Position numbers and translations under genes: made by a program | Origin: JADJOY01 sp016713535 [NCBI: Deltaproteobacteria bacterium] | Lineage (GTDB): Bacteria; JADJOY01 | Length of the DNA: 64,000 nucleotides | Assembly (NCBI GenBank): GCA_016713535.1 | Contig: JADJOY010000001.1 | Span: forward strand, 618,421 to 682,420 | Direction of reading: 5' to 3' | Shown here: positions 56,982-64,000 of the stretch, piece by piece | Layout of the letters: every line of letters starts with the position of its first letter | Numbering within the stretch: the first letter of the stretch is position 1 | Notes under the pieces: model-generated | Told to the model about the DNA's origin: nothing | What the model saw: the letters and a program-made list of their open reading frames with translations, nothing else | Databases searched by the model: none

Positions 56982-58766
56982 ATGAGCCTCGCCGACTCCC
57001 AGGACGTGCCGCTCGGTGACCTCGCCGCGCTCTCGGCGCGGCTCGCCTCGGGTGGGCTCACGCCGAGCGACGTGGTGGAGGCGGTGCTCGCGGCGATCCA
57101 CGCGGATCCCGGGCCCGGAGTGTGGATCCATCGCGTCGGCGCCGAGGAGCTCCGCGAGCGCGCACGCGCGCTCGAGCGGATCCCGGACGGCGCGGCCCGG
57201 CTGCCGCTCTTCGGCGTGCCCTTCGCGGTCAAGGACAACATCGACGTGGCGGGCCTGCCCACCACCGCCGCCTGCCCGGCCTTCGCGTATCGGCCCGCGG
57301 TCACGGCGCCGGCGGTGCAGGCGCTGCTCGACGCGGGCGCGATCCTGGTCGGCAAGACCAACCTCGACCAGTTCGCCACAGGGCTGGTGGGGACGCGCTC
57401 GCCGTACGGCGTGTGCCGCAACGCGTTCGATCCGGAGTACGTGGCCGGTGGCTCGAGCAGCGGCTCGGCGGTGGCGGTGGCGCGGCGGCTGGTGAGCTTC
57501 GCGCTCGGCACCGACACCGCGGGCTCGGGCCGGGTCCCGGCGGCCTTCAACGACCTGGTCGGCTGGAAGCCGACGCGCGGTCGGGTCAGCACGCGGGGAG
57601 TCGTACCGGCGTGTCGCAGCCTCGACTGTGTCTCGGTGTTCACCACCTCGTGCGCGGACGCCGCGCGCATCCTGCCGGTGATCTCCGGGTTCGATCCCGA
57701 CGATCCGTGGGCGCGCGCCACGCCCGCTCCGCCGCCGCCACTCGGGGCGACCTTTCGCTTCGGCATCCCGTCGGCTCCGCCCGATGCGCTCTTCGACGAT
57801 CCCGAGATGCAGGCGACGTGGGAGCGCGCCATGGCTCGCCTCGAAGCGCTCGGCGGCGTCCCCGTGCGCGTCGACCTCGCGCCGTTCCTCGAGGCCGGCG
57901 CGCTGCTCTACGAAGGGGCGTGGGTGGCGGAGCGCTACGCCGCGGTCGGAGCCTTCATCGAGGCGCACTCGCAACACGTCGACCCCGCGGTCGCGTCGAT
58001 CGTGCTCGGCGCGCGGCGGCTGCCCGCGCACGCGGTGTTCGAGACGATGCACCGGCTGCGCGCGCTCGCCCATCGCATCGAACCGGTGTGGCGCGAGATC
58101 GACGCGCTCGTGGTCCCGACGACGCCCGGGATCCCGCGGGTGGACGAGGTGCTGGCGGATCCGATCGCACGCAACACCCGGCTCGGCCGCTACACCAACT
58201 TCGTGAACCTCCTCGACCTCTGCGCGCTGGCACTTCCCGCGGGGTTCGTGCCCCGCGGCCTGCCGTTCGGGGTCACGCTGGTGGCGCCGCCCTTTCGCGA
58301 CGAGGCGCTGCTCGCGCTCGGCGAGCGCTTCGGCGCGGACGGGGCGATCGAGCGCCGCGCGCCCCCCGGCCTCGCCGCGCGCCTGCCCTGCCTGCTCGCG
58401 GTGGTGGGTGCCCATCTGAGCGGCGAGCCGCTCCACGGTGAGCTCGTGGCGCTCGGCGCGCGGCGAGTGTGGAGCGGCCGGACCGAGCCGAGCTACCGGC
58501 TCTACGCGCTCGCCGACACCCAGCCGCCCAAGCCGGGACTGGTGCGGGTCGCTGCGGATGGAGTGGCCATCGAGGTCGAGGTCTACGCCCTCGACGCCGC
58601 CGCCTTCGGGACCTTCGTGCGCCAGGTTCCGCGGCCGCTCGCGATCGGCAAGGTGAGCCTCGCGGACGGAAGCCGGGTGCCGGGATTCGTGTGCGAGCCC
58701 GCGGCGCTCGTGGGCGCTACCGACATCAGCGAGTGGGGCGGCTGGCGCGCCTGGCGCCGGCGCTGA
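56982..58766 (+). CDS. atzF: Allophanate hydrolase
   Basis: 594 residues from ATG 56982. N-terminal amidase domain with the Ser-cisSer-Lys triad: K84 in FAVKDNID, cis-Ser in AGGSSSGSA (about 158) and nucleophile S182 in GTDTAGSGR. The C-terminal ~120-residue domain (RLYALADTQPPKPGLVRVAA; FGTFVRQVPRPLAIGKVSLA) is the AtzF-type domain that completes allophanate breakdown. Overall reaction: allophanate to two ammonia and two CO2. It ends the catabolic operon, so both the urea and the guanidine route release ammonia here. Confidence 0.95.
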   Translation: MSLADSQDVPLGDLAALSARLASGGLTPSDVVEAVLAAIHADPGPGVWIHRVGAEELRERARALERIPDGAARLPLFGVPFAVKDNIDVAGLPTTAACPAFAYRPAVTAPAVQALLDAGAILVGKTNLDQFATGLVGTRSPYGVCRNAFDPEYVAGGSSSGSAVAVARRLVSFALGTDTAGSGRVPAAFNDLVGWKPTRGRVSTRGVVPACRSLDCVSVFTTSCADAARILPVISGFDPDDPWARATPAPPPPLGATFRFGIPSAPPDALFDDPEMQATWERAMARLEALGGVPVRVDLAPFLEAGALLYEGAWVAERYAAVGAFIEAHSQHVDPAVASIVLGARRLPAHAVFETMHRLRALAHRIEPVWREIDALVVPTTPGIPRVDEVLADPIARNTRLGRYTNFVNLLDLCALALPAGFVPRGLPFGVTLVAPPFRDEALLALGERFGADGAIERRAPPGLAARLPCLLAVVGAHLSGEPLHGELVALGARRVWSGRTEPSYRLYALADTQPPKPGLVRVAADGVAIEVEVYALDAAAFGTFVRQVPRPLAIGKVSLADGSRVPGFVCEPAALVGATDISEWGGWRAWRRR

Positions 58767-58936
58767 GGCGAGCGAGCCCGCGAGGCACGGCCCGCGCGTG
58801 GCCACCGAAGCGCGACGCCCACGCCGTCGCTCGCGCCGAGCGCTGATGAGTCGCGTTTGCTGCGCTCGGCTGCGCCGAGCGCCGACGCCGTGAAGCGTTC
58901 CCGCTGGGTCGTTCACTGACGCCGCGTGGGCCCGGC

Positions 58937-58999
58937 GACGGGGATGGAACCCCGTCGCTACGAGGGGTCTTCGTAGCGCGGGGGGATCCGTCCCCCCGC
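58937..58999 (+). repeat. Three-hairpin repeat element, copy B
   Basis: H1: GACGGGG (58937-58943), loop ATGGAA, CCCCGTC (58950-58956). H2: CGCTACGA (58956-58963), loop GGGGTCT, TCGTAGCG (58971-58978). H3: GCGGGGGG (58978-58985), loop ATCCGT, CCCCCCGC (58992-58999). It differs from copy A by loss of one G:C pair in H1 and by loop changes, with every stem still perfect. It begins 171 bases after the allophanate hydrolase stop. Confidence 0.7.
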
Positions 59000-59176
59000 G
59001 GCGCGTCGCTCTCGCTCGCGTGTTTCACCTGCTCGTCGTGGGCGTCGCCGCCTCGATTGGTTCCATGGAGCCGCCCTTGGTGCGGCGGGACCAAGCGCCG
59101 CGCGCCGGCGTTTCGTGGGTCGCGGAGTTCCTCGGTGATTCCGCGACGCACCGCGGCGACCGACGCGCCACGGTGA

Positions 59177-59192
59177 TGGCACCGCGTCTGCA
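59177..59192 (+). promoter_or_regulatory. Candidate sigma-54 promoter upstream of glnK
   Basis: TGGCACCGCGTCTGCA: GG at 59178-59179 and GC at 59190-59191 with exactly ten bases between, and a full TGGCAC -24 element; the -12 reads CTGCA instead of TTGCA. Nitrogen genes are classic sigma-54 targets and two sigma-54 activators are encoded in the window. The distance to glnK (about 640 bases) is unusual. Confidence 0.5.
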
Positions 59193-59572
59193 CGATGAAT
59201 GGGGGCCGCGATGCCTCTCGCGTCCGAGCACCCAAGACACCCCGACTCCGCGATGCCCGCAGCCTTGTCCGCCTGGTCACTTCGCAATGCCTTGACGGTG
59301 GGGCTGGCGCTCTGTGTCGCGGTCGCTACGTCGTCCTTCGCGCTCGAGCGTCACGGCTCGAGCCGGCTCGCTTTCGGTGAGCGCGTCCGCGCCGCCGCGC
59401 TCTCGGGCGTCCTCGCTCACGCTGGATCCCGAGGGGGCCTCCGCACCGCGGCGCACGGTCGCGGCGCGGCCGGGTCAATCCACTCGGCCGTGACGGGTGT
59501 CCACGCGCTCGCGTCGGCGAGCGCGGTCCGCAGCAGTCGCCTCCAGCGCATCGCCGCCCGTGACGTCGGTGA

Positions 59573-62868
<3,296 letters not shown>

Positions 62869-63200
62869 GTGAAACGAATCGAAGCGATCGTGAAGCCTTT
62901 CAAGCTCGACGAGGTGCGCGAGGTACGGACGCAGCTCGGAGTGTCGGGCATGACCGTGACGGAGGTGCGGGGCTGGCCGCCAGAAAGGGCACACTGGACC
63001 TACCGTGGCGCGAATACCGCATCGCTCTCATTCCCAAAAGCGAAGGTCGAGATCATCGTGCCGGACGAACGCGTCAGGAGGATCGTCGGCGATCGCCGCA
63101 ACGGCGCGAACCGGGGACCATCGGCGACGGCAAGATCTTCGTATCGCCTGTCGATGAGGCGGTGCGGATCCGCACCGGCAAGTGGGCAATCAGGCGCTGA
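62869..63200 (+). pseudogene. glnK: Second PII protein gene, several frameshifts (pseudogene or sequence errors)
   Basis: GTG 62869 follows AGAGGAGAACCC. The first 36 residues, [20 protein letters not shown] and [15 protein letters not shown], match the first PII copy closely. From about 62970 the T-loop region is out of frame. Restoring two bases near 62972, one near 62996 and one near 63011 yields a normal [19 protein letters not shown] region with the uridylylation Tyr. Further shifts near 63090 and 63110 precede [20 protein letters not shown] in another frame. The end is uncertain (63200 in one frame). Every inferred change near the T-loop is a missing base, which favours sequencing error. 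Confidence 0.7.
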
Positions 63201-63257
63201 TCTCAGCAAGGCAACCGGCCGGGGCGAGCAGCCGCCTCCGTCCGTCGAGGAGCATCG

Positions 63258-64000
63258 ATGAAATGGCGATTCGCAGTTTCCCTTCTGGTGTTCGCGTTGC
63301 TCGCGGGGCTGGCGATCACGGCACATCCGAGTAGGGCCACCGCGCAGGACGCGGCGCCTCCGGCCGCCGAAGCAGCACCGAGCGAAGCAGCGCCGACTTC
63401 GAAGCAGCACCGGCCGAGGCTGCGCCTCCGCCACCAAACGCCAACCCTCTCCCCTCCGAGTCGCTGGCCAAGGACGTGAAGGATCGGAGCGTCGAGGTGG
63501 ACACGGTGTGGGTTCTCGTCACCGCCTTCCTGGTGTTCTGGATGCAGGCTGGCGACGCGCTGGTCGAGGCGGGCCTCACCCGCGCGAAGAACATCGTCAA
63601 CATCCTCATGAAGAACCTGATGGACTTCACCTTCGCGACGGTCGCGTTCTGGCTGGTCGGTTTCGGGTTGATGTTCGGTGCCGGGAACGACTGGATCGGT
63701 ACGTCGGGCTTCTTTCTGAAGGACGCGGGTGAGACGTTCGCATCGCTCGCGTGGACGCCCATCAGCCTCGACGCGAAGTTCTTCTTCCAGCTGGTGTTCG
63801 CCGGAACGGCCGCGACGATCGTGTCCGGCGCGATGGCCGAGCGCACCAAGTTCGGCTCGTACCTGATCTACAGCTTCGTGATCTCGTTCCTGATCTATCC
63901 GATCGCCGGTCACTGGATCTGGGGTGGCGGCGCGCTCTCGTTGGGCAGATGTTCCCGGCGAGGGAAAGGGCATGTTCGACTTCGCCGGCTCGACCGTCGT
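63258..64000 (+). CDS. amtB: Second ammonium transporter (Amt), 3' truncated, frameshifts
   Basis: ATG 63258: signal-like MKWRFAVSLLVFALLAGLAI and an Ala/Glu/Pro linker. A frame change near 63400 leads into LAKDVKDRSVEVDTVWVLVT, then FLVFWMQAGDALVEAGLTRA, KNIVNILMKNLMDFTFATVA, MFGAGNDWIGTSGFFLKDAG, FFFQLVFAGTAATIVSGAMA and IYPIAGHWIWGGGALS. Another shift near 63940 precedes KGMFDFAGSTVV, where the window ends. It is a distinct Amt subtype from the first copy (MKNLMDFTFA and ERTKFGSYLIYS-type segments). It is paired with the second PII gene. Confidence 0.85.

Overview
The window is GC-rich chromosomal DNA from a Gram-negative bacterium. Evidence for an outer membrane is a PilQ secretin, two beta-barrel proteins, lipoproteins and a periplasmic hexahaem cytochrome. 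A complete pilMNOPQ set with a long minor-pilin/PilY1 operon, sigma-54 response regulators and multihaem cytochromes points to a deltaproteobacterial or myxobacterial-type lineage; this is inference, because no rRNA marker is present. I see no phage, IS element, plasmid function or CRISPR array.

Layout. 0-3.8 kb: 3' part of a prepilin peptidase, then a histidine kinase and a sigma-54 response regulator. 3.9-14.2 kb: minor pilin operon with two FimT/GspH-like, two PilV-like, two PilW-like and one PilX-like gene, then a large PilY1 tip protein. 14.4-19.7 kb: pilMNOPQ behind a good sigma-70-type promoter, followed by aroB. 20.9-23.1 kb: two exported lipoproteins, the second rich in Ig-like domains. 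23.3-28.3 kb: a small TPR-like protein, efp, accB, accC, a long TPR protein and tRNA-Gly(CCC). 28.6-32.2 kb: smc. 32.2-34.1 kb: small Fe-S proteins and moaD/moaE. 34.2-37.7 kb: FHA and cyclic-nucleotide-binding proteins, a hexahaem cytochrome, a thioredoxin-like protein and a GNAT acetyltransferase. 37.7-38.6 kb: a gene-free, repeat-rich stretch. 38.6-43.1 kb: an outer-membrane barrel and a neutral-ceramidase-like lipoprotein, both on the minus strand. 43.6-46.7 kb: a GAF histidine kinase and an NtrC-type regulator, then six ~138-bp tandem repeats. 47.3-58.8 kb: a nitrogen-scavenging cluster. 59.8-64 kb: two tandem PII-ammonium transporter pairs, the second cut by the window end.

How the genes work together. 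The left third builds a type IV pilus: PilD processes prepilins, the minor pilins and PilY1 form the tip, PilMNOP is the alignment complex and PilQ the outer-membrane pore. The 47-59 kb cluster imports a small nitrogen compound (ABC ATPase, permease, binding protein, TorF-type porin). It then degrades it with two DUF1989 proteins, a urea-carboxylase-type biotin enzyme and allophanate hydrolase. This gene set fits either urea or guanidine as substrate. The adjacent PII/Amt genes make the right third a nitrogen-acquisition region.

Sequence quality. At least fifteen genes, including essential ones (smc, efp), are broken by single-base indels that can be repaired to a normal family member, often in homopolymers. 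Density rises towards the right end. I read most of these as sequencing errors and give repaired gene spans. The most interesting unexplained structures are non-coding: a three-hairpin element present twice with a conserved possible loop-loop contact, a ~22-nt direct-repeat array, structured imperfect repeats at 38.1-38.6 kb, and the 138-bp array that also encodes the end of an ABC ATPase.
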